Assembly (NCBI GenBank): GCA_005239605.1
Contig: SBBS01000068.1
Span: 1-7,688, forward strand
Length of the DNA: 7,688 bases
Source: a bacterium
GTDB taxonomy: Bacteria > Patescibacteriota > Minisyncoccia > Ryanbacterales > 2-02-FULL-48-12
Direction of reading: 5' to 3'
Part shown: piece by piece, positions 1 to 5,565 of the stretch
Layout: the number at the start of each line of letters is the position of its first letter
How positions within the stretch are numbered: position 1 is the first letter of the stretch
The notes under the pieces: model-generated
Told to the model about the DNA's origin: nothing
Seen by the model: only the letters and a program-made list of their open reading frames with translations
The model's database searches: none
Translations under genes and position numbers: made by a program

Positions 1-1
1 G

Positions 2-73
2 CTCCGCAGGTAGGATTCGAACCTACAACCAACGCCTTAACAGGGCGCTGCTCTACCGTTGAGCTACTGCGGA
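2..73 (-). tRNA. tRNA-Asn (anticodon GUU)
   Basis: On the minus strand, 73 to 2 folds into a complete 72-nt cloverleaf. The acceptor stem pairs TCCGCAG with CTGCGGA, with G as discriminator base at position 2. The D-arm contains AGCTCAACGGTAGAGC, and the T-arm reads GTAGG-TTCGAAT-CCTAC. The anticodon stem is GCGCC/GGCGT around the 7-base loop CTGTTAA, which places GTT at positions 34-36 and so decodes AAC/AAU (asparagine). There is no intron or variable-arm expansion. Position 1 complements to C, which fits the first base of a CCA end, but the window edge prevents deciding whether CCA is encoded. Confidence 0.96.
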
Positions 74-87
74 ATAAACTGTTTTTC

Positions 88-115
88 ACTATATCATATC
101 ATGTATTTTTTTCAA
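88..115 (-). promoter_or_regulatory. sigma70-type promoter of tRNA-Asn
   Basis: Read on the minus strand, TTGAAA (115-110) is separated by 16 nt from TATAGT (93-88). The predicted start lies near 81, about 8 nt before the mature tRNA 5' end at 73. It sits just downstream of the terminator closing the preceding unit, so the tRNA is probably transcribed on its own. The matches are 5/6 to the -10 consensus and 4-5/6 to the -35 consensus. Confidence 0.6.
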
Positions 116-150
116 GAAAAAACCCGTCCAACAATATATATGGGACGGGC
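116..150 (-). terminator. intrinsic terminator closing the dnaG-rpoD-small ORF unit
   Basis: On the minus strand GGACGGG's partner arm CCCGTCC (149-143) pairs perfectly with GGACGGG (129-123), forming a 7-bp GC-rich stem with a 13-nt AT-rich loop. TTTTTTC (122-116) follows directly. The plus strand has no U-tract after the hairpin, so the terminator is directional. It lies 48 nt past the stop of the small ORF at 198 and before the tRNA-Asn promoter, so it separates the two transcription units. Confidence 0.82.
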
Positions 151-176
151 TATCGGGAAGAAAAAATAAGAGGTTT

Positions 177-337
177 TTGCCGCATCGGCAACAACGCTTA
201 GTTTCGTGTCCGCGCGGACGGACGTCTAGGCACAAAAGAACTTGCCGGCTTTTTGCCAGCCGGGTACTTTTGAGCAACCGTTTGCGAATTTTTCTCCTCG
301 AGTTTTTGCAAGCGGTATTCATCCGCTTGAACTTGAG
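177..337 (-). other. cluster of inverted repeats, possible structured RNA overlapping the small ORF
   Basis: Four exact inverted repeats lie within about 160 bp. TTGCCG/CGGCAA (177-182/186-191) has a 3-nt loop. The perfect 12-bp palindrome GTCCGCGCGGAC lies at 208-219. CCGGCT/AGCCGG (245-250/258-263) has a 7-nt loop. CAAGCGG/CCGCTTG (309-315/323-329) is extended by an outer 8-bp helix at 297-304/330-337 with one mismatch. Together with the terminator just downstream, this could be a structured 3' region or an independent small RNA. I see no signature of RNase P RNA, tmRNA, SRP RNA or 6S RNA. Overlap with an open, well-signalled reading frame leaves the protein explanation at least as likely. 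Confidence 0.35.
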
Positions 338-368
338 AACAAAACCAAGCAAAGAATTGCGCTCTCAT
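198..368 (-). CDS. small hypothetical protein, 56 aa
   Basis: A short frame on the minus strand begins with ATG at 368 and ends with TAA at 200-198. The protein starts MRAQFFAWFCSQ, continues with a charged, probably helical stretch (DEYRLQKLEEKN, residues 16-27), and ends in a Pro/Arg/Lys-rich tail (about residues 37-56). I do not recognise the family. It does not match ribosomal protein S21, which accompanies dnaG-rpoD in other bacteria. The main support is AAGGAGG (379-373) placed 4 nt before the ATG, the best ribosome binding site in the window, and the intrinsic terminator just past its stop. It lies 169 bp after rpoD in the same direction. No terminator separates them, so it is probably co-transcribed, although TATACT at 485-480 could be an extra weak -10. 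The body is rich in inverted repeats, so a structured RNA is the main alternative. Confidence 0.5.
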   Translation of the reverse strand: MRAQFFAWFCSQVQADEYRLQKLEEKNSQTVAQKYPAGKKPASSFVPRRPSARTRN

Positions 369-372
369 ACAA

Positions 373-379
373 CCTCCTT
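373..379 (-). promoter_or_regulatory. Shine-Dalgarno AAGGAGG of the 56-aa ORF
   Basis: AAGGAGG on the minus strand is followed by TTGT and then ATG at 368. It is a full anti-SD match, with spacing (4 nt) at the short end of the functional range. It contrasts with dnaG, rpoD, pyrH, the kinase and the protease, none of which has a clear SD, and it decides the start chosen for the small ORF. Confidence 0.6.
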
Positions 380-537
380 ATATTTTTTGTCTCGCATCTT
401 GTAGTATGTTACCCAAAAAGTACATGATTTGAGCTTTTCATAATACAAAATACGAAAAATGAACATCCTTAAAAAGAATAGTATAAAAAACAAATATATG
501 CAAGTGTGTATAATTTGAGCAAGGAGATGACAAGTAT

Positions 538-1752
538 TTATGCACCTTGGTGGCCTTCTATTTTTCGCGCGTGGCTATGCTGGCGGATTTTTTCAAATGA
601 TTTTGCTTCAATTTGCCGGATGCGCTCGCGTGTAACGCCAAACTCCTTCCCCACTTCTTCCAATGTATGCGTTATGCCGTCATCCAGACCGAAACGCATT
701 TTCAAAATTCTCTGTTCCCGCGGCGATAAGTCATCCAAAATGGCGCGCAGTTGGTCTTTGAGAATGCGGCGATCCACTTCCTGCGCGGGCGTAAGCATAC
801 GCTCATCCTCAATAAACTCGCCCAGCACCGATGCTTCATCGTCATCGTCGCCAACCGGCGCTTCCAATGAAACCGTATCCTGCGAAATTTCCATAATGTG
901 GTACACTTTTTCCACCTCTATGCCCATTTCCGAAGCGACTTCTTCCGGCAGCGGTTCACGGCCCAAATCTTGCAGCAAACGGCGGCGTATCTGCTGGTAC
1001 TTGGAAATCGTTTCTATCATGTGCACGGGAATGCGAATGGTGCGGGCCTGATCTGCGAGCGCCCGCGTAATGGCTTGGCGAATCCACCAAGTTGCGTATG
1101 TGGAAAATTTAAATCCCTTGTGCCAGTCAAATTTTTCCACGGCGCGAAACAGTCCTAAATTCCCTTCCTGAATCAAATCAAGCAGAGAAAGATTGTTGCT
1201 GCGGCCCACGTACCGTTTCGCAATGCTCACTACCAGCCGCAAATTCGCCTGCACGAGCATGTTTTTCGCCTCTTCGTCGTTTCGCTCAACGCGCTTGGCA
1301 AGATCGCGTTCTTTTTCAGGAGTCAGCAAAGGTATTTTTCCTATTTCTTTCAAATACATTTGCACGGAATCGGATGAAATATGCTCCACGTCTTCTTTAA
1401 AATGCTTGGTTCCCGTTTCTTTTTTTGATTTTACCTTTGCTACTTCCGTGTTTTCTTCAAATTCAATAAATCCTTTTTCTTCCAGCACATCAACGCCGCT
1501 TATTTCCAGCTTCTGGTATAATTCTTCCAGCAAAAAAATGTTTTGTTCAATGCGCGGAAATTCCTGCAATATTTCGCCATAGGTTATAAAACCGCGCTGA
1601 CGCCCCCGCTCCAACAGCGCGGATATCTTTGCTTCATTAAGTTTTTTTTGCTCCTCACCCCGCTGTTTTTCTGCGGCGCGTTTTTTTGTTTTTTGCTTTT
1701 TGACGGATGCGGCTCGCGCCCGCGCCGCCGATTTCTTTTGTACTGCCCGCAT
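538..1752 (-). CDS. rpoD: RNA polymerase primary sigma factor RpoD/SigA
   Basis: Housekeeping sigma factor that directs RNA polymerase to -10/-35 promoters. From the ATG at 1752 it is 404 aa. A Lys/Arg-rich tail (1-38) precedes region 1.1 (about 39-100, including GFITYGEILQEF). Region 1.2 begins at DSVQMYLKEIGKIPLL (128-143). Region 2 spans about 165-240, with LDLIQEGNLGLFRAVEKFD and the -10-recognition helix YATWWIRQAITRA (219-231). Region 3 spans about 245-320. Region 4 spans about 325-395, with SPREQRILKMRFGL and the -35-binding helix-turn-helix TLEEVGKEFGVTRERIRQIE (363-382). The full region 1.1-4.2 set marks the primary sigma rather than an alternative one. The ATG at 1752 has no SD and sits inside an A7 run. 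A basic coding stretch from ATG 1820, 20 nt after dnaG, joins it by a -1 shift, so the true protein is probably about 427 aa. Confidence 0.96.
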   Translation of the reverse strand: MRAVQKKSAARARAASVKKQKTKKRAAEKQRGEEQKKLNEAKISALLERGRQRGFITYGEILQEFPRIEQNIFLLEELYQKLEISGVDVLEEKGFIEFEENTEVAKVKSKKETGTKHFKEDVEHISSDSVQMYLKEIGKIPLLTPEKERDLAKRVERNDEEAKNMLVQANLRLVVSIAKRYVGRSNNLSLLDLIQEGNLGLFRAVEKFDWHKGFKFSTYATWWIRQAITRALADQARTIRIPVHMIETISKYQQIRRRLLQDLGREPLPEEVASEMGIEVEKVYHIMEISQDTVSLEAPVGDDDDEASVLGEFIEDERMLTPAQEVDRRILKDQLRAILDDLSPREQRILKMRFGLDDGITHTLEEVGKEFGVTRERIRQIEAKSFEKIRQHSHARKIEGHQGA

Positions 1753-1820
1753 TTTTTTGCTTCGCGGTTTTTTGCGGTCTTTTTTACTTTCCGAGATTGT
1801 TTTTTTGTTTTTTTTGCCAT
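1752..1820 (-). other. rpoD: probable N-terminal extension of RpoD, out of frame by one base
   Basis: ATG at 1820, 20 nt past the dnaG stop, opens a frame reading MAKKTKKQSRKVKKTAKN then REAKK. Its Lys-rich composition matches the first 38 residues of the main rpoD frame. The phase changes at GCA AAA AAA TGC (A7 at 1758-1752). One extra A, or a -1 slip at the heptamer A AAA AAA, would give GCA AAA AAA ATG CGG and run straight into the sigma frame. Read without a shift, the frame continues 55 more codons with no recognisable content and stops at 1584. I infer that this is the real N-terminus of RpoD. No SD is visible at 1820. Confidence 0.6.
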
Positions 1821-1840
1821 AAACCGTTAAAACTTATTTT

Positions 1841-3616
1841 CTAAAAAATCTGCGCCAATTCGCGCGAAAGAGAACTAAATTCTCCCGCGAGTACAGATAC
1901 TTGCTGTGCATTACCCGCTTCTTCCGCCTTTCGGATGTCATGGGTAAGCTGTTCCAGTCTTTCTTTTACACGCTCCTTCCGAAGTTCCGCCGCGCAAGAA
2001 GCGTACTCGGCTTGGGCCGCTTCTTTGCTTACCAGCATTTCTGTCTCAAATATGAGCTGGTTTGCAAGCGCGCGGAGCTGATCTTGAGGCAAGTTCGCAA
2101 GCGCCGCATAAATATCATCCGCGTCCTTCAGTAAAGAAAACAACGTTTTAACTTCGTTAGATGCAAACGACTCTTCAGATACAGCCGAAAAATGCGGCAA
2201 CCCGTAGGTAAGCAAAAGCCCCAGCATGCGTTCTTCAAGAATCCGCGTTCGCGTTCGTTCGGTAGAAAGAGCCTTCGTGGTTTGTTCTTTTCTGACGCCT
2301 GTTTTATTATGCGCGGATTCTTTTCCAAGATCCTGCCAAACCGCATCCTCCCGAACGCCTATTCGCTCCGCAATGCGCCCAACCCAGTGGGCCTTATCCA
2401 CTTCACGCGGGAGCCGAGCCACCAGCGGCAAAACGCTTGCGATAATGCCGCGTTTTCCTTCCAGCGCGCGTCTGTCATAGCGCCCAAATGCTTTGGCGAG
2501 AAAATACGAGATAATATCCACCGCGCCCGCAACCGTATTCCGCCACAGAGCGGCGTCCTTTGATATAAGATCTGCCGGATCTTTGCCGGACGGCAGCGAG
2601 AGCGCTCTTATATCAAAGCCCATCTCAAGAGCCAAGTCAATGCTCCGGCGAGTGGCAAATTCGCCTGCCATATCCATATCAAAAGACATGCTTATTTTAT
2701 CACACAAGCGGCGCAATAAAGTAAGCTGGCGGTTCGTAAGCGCGGTGCCTGAAACCGCAACTACCTGTTCGGTTCCTGCTTGATGAGCCATAATGGCGTC
2801 CATATATCCTTCTACCACCACGCAATTATTCTCTTTTCGGATCGCCATTTTTGCTTTATCAAACGCATACAGAACGGCGCTTTTGTCGTATAGCGGCGTT
2901 TGGGGCGTATTGATATATTTTGCCGGCGCTATCTCTTCCTCGCCCGGCACATGGTTTTTTGCGTTTTGCGGCGCATCAAATATCCGCCCCCCAAAACCCA
3001 CCACGCGCCCGTTCGCGTCAGCAATGGGAAACATGATGCGATTCCGAAAACGATCATAACAACTTGAATCTTGTTTACGAATAGAAAGACCCGCTTTCTC
3101 CAATTCTTCAAGTTTATATCCTTTTACAAGCGCATATTCGGTAAAGGTACGCCAGCCGACCGACTCGGGCGGCGCATACCCCAGGCGAAATTTTTGCACG
3201 GTTTCATTTGTTACGCCGCGCCCGGCAAGGTAATCCTTCACAGCTGAATATGTACCCAGTTCCCTTTGATAAAATGCGGCTGCAAGTTCCAACAGATCAA
3301 ACAAGCGCGTGCGCTCATTTCGCTCACGCGGGTTTTCTGCCCGCAACTCCACGCCTGCGCGCTCTGCCAAAATCCGAAGCGCCTCGCGAAAATCCACGCC
3401 TTCAATTTGCATGACGAACCGAAACTGGTCGCCTCCCGCCCCGCACCCGAAACAATGCCACACATCCCGCGCGGGAGACACGAAAAAAGAAGGCGATTTT
3501 TCGGAATGAAACGGACAAACCGCCTTAAAATTGCTTCCCGCGCGAATAAGCTTCAGATACGAACCAACCACGTCAACCGTGCTTAAACGCGCTTTTATTT
3601 GCTCAACGGGGGTCAT
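1841..3616 (-). CDS. dnaG: DNA primase DnaG
   Basis: Synthesises RNA primers at the replication fork together with the replicative helicase. With the start at 3616 it is 591 aa, normal for the family. An N-terminal CHC2 zinc finger has ligands C34 and H37 (CPFH) and C55 and C58 (CFGC). The catalytic core carries DRFRNRIMFPI (188-198) and GRVVGFGGR. The toprim domain has E269 (VVVEGYMD) and the metal-binding pair D313/D315 (FDMDMAG). The C-terminal third (about 450-591) is helical and presumably binds helicase. The frame is open to an ATG at 3661, but 3616 is preferred: MTPVEQIKARLSTVDVVGSY is the usual primase beginning, and an extended -10 promoter lies exactly upstream. The gene ends 20 nt before the probable rpoD start, consistent with a dnaG-rpoD operon. 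The middle residue of Asp-x-Asp is Met rather than the Gly of E. coli. Confidence 0.96.
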   Translation of the reverse strand: MTPVEQIKARLSTVDVVGSYLKLIRAGSNFKAVCPFHSEKSPSFFVSPARDVWHCFGCGAGGDQFRFVMQIEGVDFREALRILAERAGVELRAENPRERNERTRLFDLLELAAAFYQRELGTYSAVKDYLAGRGVTNETVQKFRLGYAPPESVGWRTFTEYALVKGYKLEELEKAGLSIRKQDSSCYDRFRNRIMFPIADANGRVVGFGGRIFDAPQNAKNHVPGEEEIAPAKYINTPQTPLYDKSAVLYAFDKAKMAIRKENNCVVVEGYMDAIMAHQAGTEQVVAVSGTALTNRQLTLLRRLCDKISMSFDMDMAGEFATRRSIDLALEMGFDIRALSLPSGKDPADLISKDAALWRNTVAGAVDIISYFLAKAFGRYDRRALEGKRGIIASVLPLVARLPREVDKAHWVGRIAERIGVREDAVWQDLGKESAHNKTGVRKEQTTKALSTERTRTRILEERMLGLLLTYGLPHFSAVSEESFASNEVKTLFSLLKDADDIYAALANLPQDQLRALANQLIFETEMLVSKEAAQAEYASCAAELRKERVKERLEQLTHDIRKAEEAGNAQQVSVLAGEFSSLSRELAQIF

Positions 3617-3622
3617 GGAAAC

Positions 3623-3640
3623 AGTATAGCATAAATATGC
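3623..3640 (-). promoter_or_regulatory. extended -10 promoter of dnaG, predicted leaderless, with an overlapping palindrome
   Basis: On the minus strand TGCTATACT (3631-3623) is an extended -10 element (TGn + TATACT, 5/6). The standard start position, 7 nt past the hexamer, is base 3616, the A of the dnaG ATG, so the mRNA would be leaderless. This agrees with the absence of any SD before 3616. No good -35 lies at the expected place (AAAGAA), as is common for extended -10 promoters. The palindrome GCATA-AA-TATGC (3629-3640) overlaps the upstream edge and could be an operator, although it may be chance in AT-rich DNA. Confidence 0.5.
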
Positions 3641-3720
3641 TGTTTTTCTTTTTACCTTCATAATCTTCTATTCGGTATCCACACCATTCTATGATCCGGA
3701 ACCACATAGGGTAAGCCATG

Positions 3721-3729
3721 TGATATTAT
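3721..3729 (+). promoter_or_regulatory. extended -10 promoter of the histidine kinase gene
   Basis: TGATATTAT (3721-3729) reads as TGn followed by TATTAT (5/6 to consensus). The predicted start falls near 3736, only about 3 nt before the ATG at 3739, so the transcript would have almost no leader. No SD is present (AAAAGCGCT precedes the ATG). No convincing -35 is seen 17 nt upstream. The site is divergent from the dnaG promoter, roughly 100 bp away. Confidence 0.4.
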
Positions 3730-3738
3730 AAAAGCGCT

Positions 3739-4857
3739 ATGATTACGCAAGAAATGCTGCGAACGATTCTTGTCAGCATCGGCTGGCCTGTGCTGGCATT
3801 CGCAAGTATTTTTATACTTATAAAAAACTGGCTGTTTTATAAAGAAACAAAAGGTTCGCCGTTTAGCAAACTGGCGGCCGCCGCGCACGCGGGCTGGCTT
3901 GTTACCATGTACAGTCTCGGGCTCGTTTCCACATTCTATCTGTTTCGGGATATTTCATCTTTACGCATTGTTTTTCCTGTTTTTGTCGTTTGGCTCATAA
4001 CGCTTGTTATTCTTTTGTGCGTTACCATGCGCTGGAGCACGGAAGCTTCCGCGCTTCATACAAATTACCTAAACGCGTCCGGCGAAGCAGAACGCCGCAC
4101 TAATGACTTAAATGCCGCTTGCAAACGCGAGCTTGAAAATGAAAAACAGGTTGAACAGTTAAAAGACGAGATTCTCTTTGTCGCGGCGCATGAACTCCGC
4201 AGTCCCGTGAGCGCCATCAAATGGGGGCTTACCACGCTTCTGGAAGACAAAGAATTCAACGCGCGCCTCACCACCGACTTCAAAGAAATTATAAAAAATA
4301 TCTACATTCACAATGAACGGCTTGGTAATTTGGTAAGCCGGCTTTTGAACACCGCGCGCATTGAACGAGGAGTTCTTTCCATAAAAACAGAGAGCGTATT
4401 TCTATCCCATAGCATTCGGGAAGTGCTTGATGAAATAAAACATCTTGCTCAAGAACAAAATGTTCGCGTTATAAATAAAATTGAAAACCCGCCGCCCGTA
4501 CTCGCGGATCCCACGCTGGTAAAAGAAATACTTACAAACCTTATTACAAACGCAATCCGTTATAATGTGCCCGGCGGATCAATTACTCTTACCGCGCGGC
4601 ACACGGACGCGGCAGTCATAGTGAACGTAAGCGATACCGGCCAAGGCATTCCTTCGGAAAAACTCACCGACATATTCGAAAAATTCCATAATATTTCACA
4701 AAAGCATACGCTGGGAAAAGAAAAAAGCGTGGGTCTGGGGCTTTATATCACAAAAGAGCTTGTTACCCGCATGGGCGGCACCATTCGCGCAACTTCCGAA
4801 GTAGGCAAAGGTTCCACCTTTACATTTACCCTTCCGCGAGACATACCGCCTACATAA
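3739..4857 (+). CDS. membrane-bound sensor histidine kinase (orphan)
   Basis: A 372-aa two-component sensor kinase that would sense a signal at or in the membrane, autophosphorylate and pass phosphate to a response regulator. Three hydrophobic segments (about 8-29, 48-69 and 76-97) form a small N-terminal membrane domain with almost no extracytoplasmic loop. A charged, probably coiled-coil linker follows (about 112-145). The H-box FVAAHELRSPVSAIKW puts the phosphoacceptor at His151. The catalytic domain has the N-box (LTNLITNAIRYN, Asn267/Asn271), G1 box DTGQGI (299-304), F-box FEKFH (313-317) and G2 box GLGLYI (332-337), so all ATP-binding motifs are intact. No PAS, HAMP or receiver domain is seen and no response regulator is in the window. 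It is divergent from dnaG, and its last codons meet pyrH tail-to-tail. The signal cannot be told from sequence. Confidence 0.93.
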   Translation: MITQEMLRTILVSIGWPVLAFASIFILIKNWLFYKETKGSPFSKLAAAAHAGWLVTMYSLGLVSTFYLFRDISSLRIVFPVFVVWLITLVILLCVTMRWSTEASALHTNYLNASGEAERRTNDLNAACKRELENEKQVEQLKDEILFVAAHELRSPVSAIKWGLTTLLEDKEFNARLTTDFKEIIKNIYIHNERLGNLVSRLLNTARIERGVLSIKTESVFLSHSIREVLDEIKHLAQEQNVRVINKIENPPPVLADPTLVKEILTNLITNAIRYNVPGGSITLTARHTDAAVIVNVSDTGQGIPSEKLTDIFEKFHNISQKHTLGKEKSVGLGLYITKELVTRMGGTIRATSEVGKGSTFTFTLPRDIPPT

Positions 4858-5559
4858 CAACGGAGCCGATTTTTTTCCCTGCACAACGCGCTGTAAATTT
4901 CCCTTCTTAAATATATTAAACACATGCGTGGGACGCTTATATCTATTCCGCGCGTGCGAGAACGCTTGCTCATCCATTACCGCCAACTGCAGGCGAAGCA
5001 CTTCGTTATATGTTGTCTCCGAAATAAATTTTGCATGTTTGTTCTTTTTCGGATCGGTATCGTATATGCCGTCAACCTTTGTTCCTTTGAGAATGGCAAC
5101 CGCATCAAGCTGGCAAGCGCGTTGAACGGCGGCAAAATCAGTAGATACATACGGCTCGCCGATGCCTCCGGAAAGCACAACCACTCTCCCCTTTGCCAAA
5201 TGCCGAAGCGCGCGTTTGTAAATATAAGGTTCCGCGATATTGTTCATGGGAATTGAGGTCATAGTGCGCGCCGGCACGCCGGATTGTTCCAAAAAATATT
5301 CCAAGAGCAGCGCGTTTTGAACTGTCGCGAGCATGCCCATGTTATCAGCAACGTTGCGATCCAATCCTTGCTGTTCCAATTCCGCCCCGCGCACGACATT
5401 GCCGCCGCCCACCACAACCGCTAGCCGCACGGAAGAATTCCTAACCACGGACCTTATTTCTTCCGCGATAAACCGCGCGGCTGACGCGCTAAAATGCTCG
5501 CCGTTTTTCACCAAGGCCTCTCCGGTGAGCTTGATCAAATACAATGAATATGATTTCAT
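4850..5559 (-). CDS. pyrH: uridylate kinase PyrH, with an apparent -1 frameshift near the C-terminus
   Basis: Phosphorylates UMP to UDP with ATP in pyrimidine nucleotide synthesis; bacterial members are cytoplasmic hexamers of the amino-acid kinase fold. Visible motifs are LIKLTGEAL (8-16), the glycine loop VVGGGNVVRG (49-58), ADNMGMLATVQNA (71-83), SGGIGEPYVSTD (130-141) and LKGTKVDGIYDTDPKK (157-172). The start at 5559 gives the expected N-terminus, 6 nt after the protease stop and without a clear SD. Read strictly, the frame leaves the family after QGKK (residue 230) and runs to 4696, giving 287 aa and overlapping the kinase gene by 162 bp. A -1 shift at the A7 run 4876-4870 instead gives QGKKIGSVVM and a TAG at 4852-4850. 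That is 236 aa, the usual length, with only an 8-bp tail-to-tail overlap. The given end assumes this shift. Two UMP-loop residues differ from E. coli (Ile133, Glu135). Confidence 0.93.
4870..4876 (-). other. A7 frameshift site in pyrH
   Basis: Minus-strand codons GGA AAA AAA TCG contain the heptamer A AAA AAA in the geometry used for -1 slippage, as in the well-known dnaX-type site. A -1 slip or one extra A restores the conserved PyrH ending and a stop 18 nt later. The window cannot tell a sequencing indel from genuine slippage. Confidence 0.6.
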
Positions 5560-5565
5560 CTTTGC

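Noticed and set aside
245..263. GC-rich hairpin CCGGCT/AGCCGG as a second terminator.
   Set aside because: Neither strand has a U-tract immediately after the stem, and it lies inside the small ORF.
89..352. An 87-codon minus-strand frame starting with TTG, rich in Lys/Arg and containing CCRCGK.
   Set aside because: It has no SD or ATG start, overlaps the better-signalled 56-codon frame, and reads through the terminator and the tRNA promoter.
506..1051. A 181-codon plus-strand frame antisense to rpoD, with TATAAT at 508-513 and AAGGAG near its start.
   Set aside because: It is a low-complexity Ser/Arg-rich shadow of the rpoD codons, no -35 is found at proper spacing, and the opposite strand is an unambiguous sigma factor.
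1584..1751. Unshifted continuation of the frame from ATG 1820 as a separate 78-aa protein.
   Set aside because: After the A7 run the frame has no recognisable content and lies entirely inside rpoD; its first 23 residues are better explained as the rpoD N-terminus.
4696..4849. C-terminal extension of PyrH to 287 aa.
   Set aside because: The sequence past residue 230 is antisense to the conserved G2 region of the histidine kinase and has no family similarity; the shifted ending fits.
4925..4960. Possible extra pair of compensating indels in pyrH, because the neighbouring frame reads GIDISVP just before the THVFN segment.
   Set aside because: It would need two opposite indels within about 20 bp, while the main frame is open and has an acceptable HARNRYKRPTHVFN reading.
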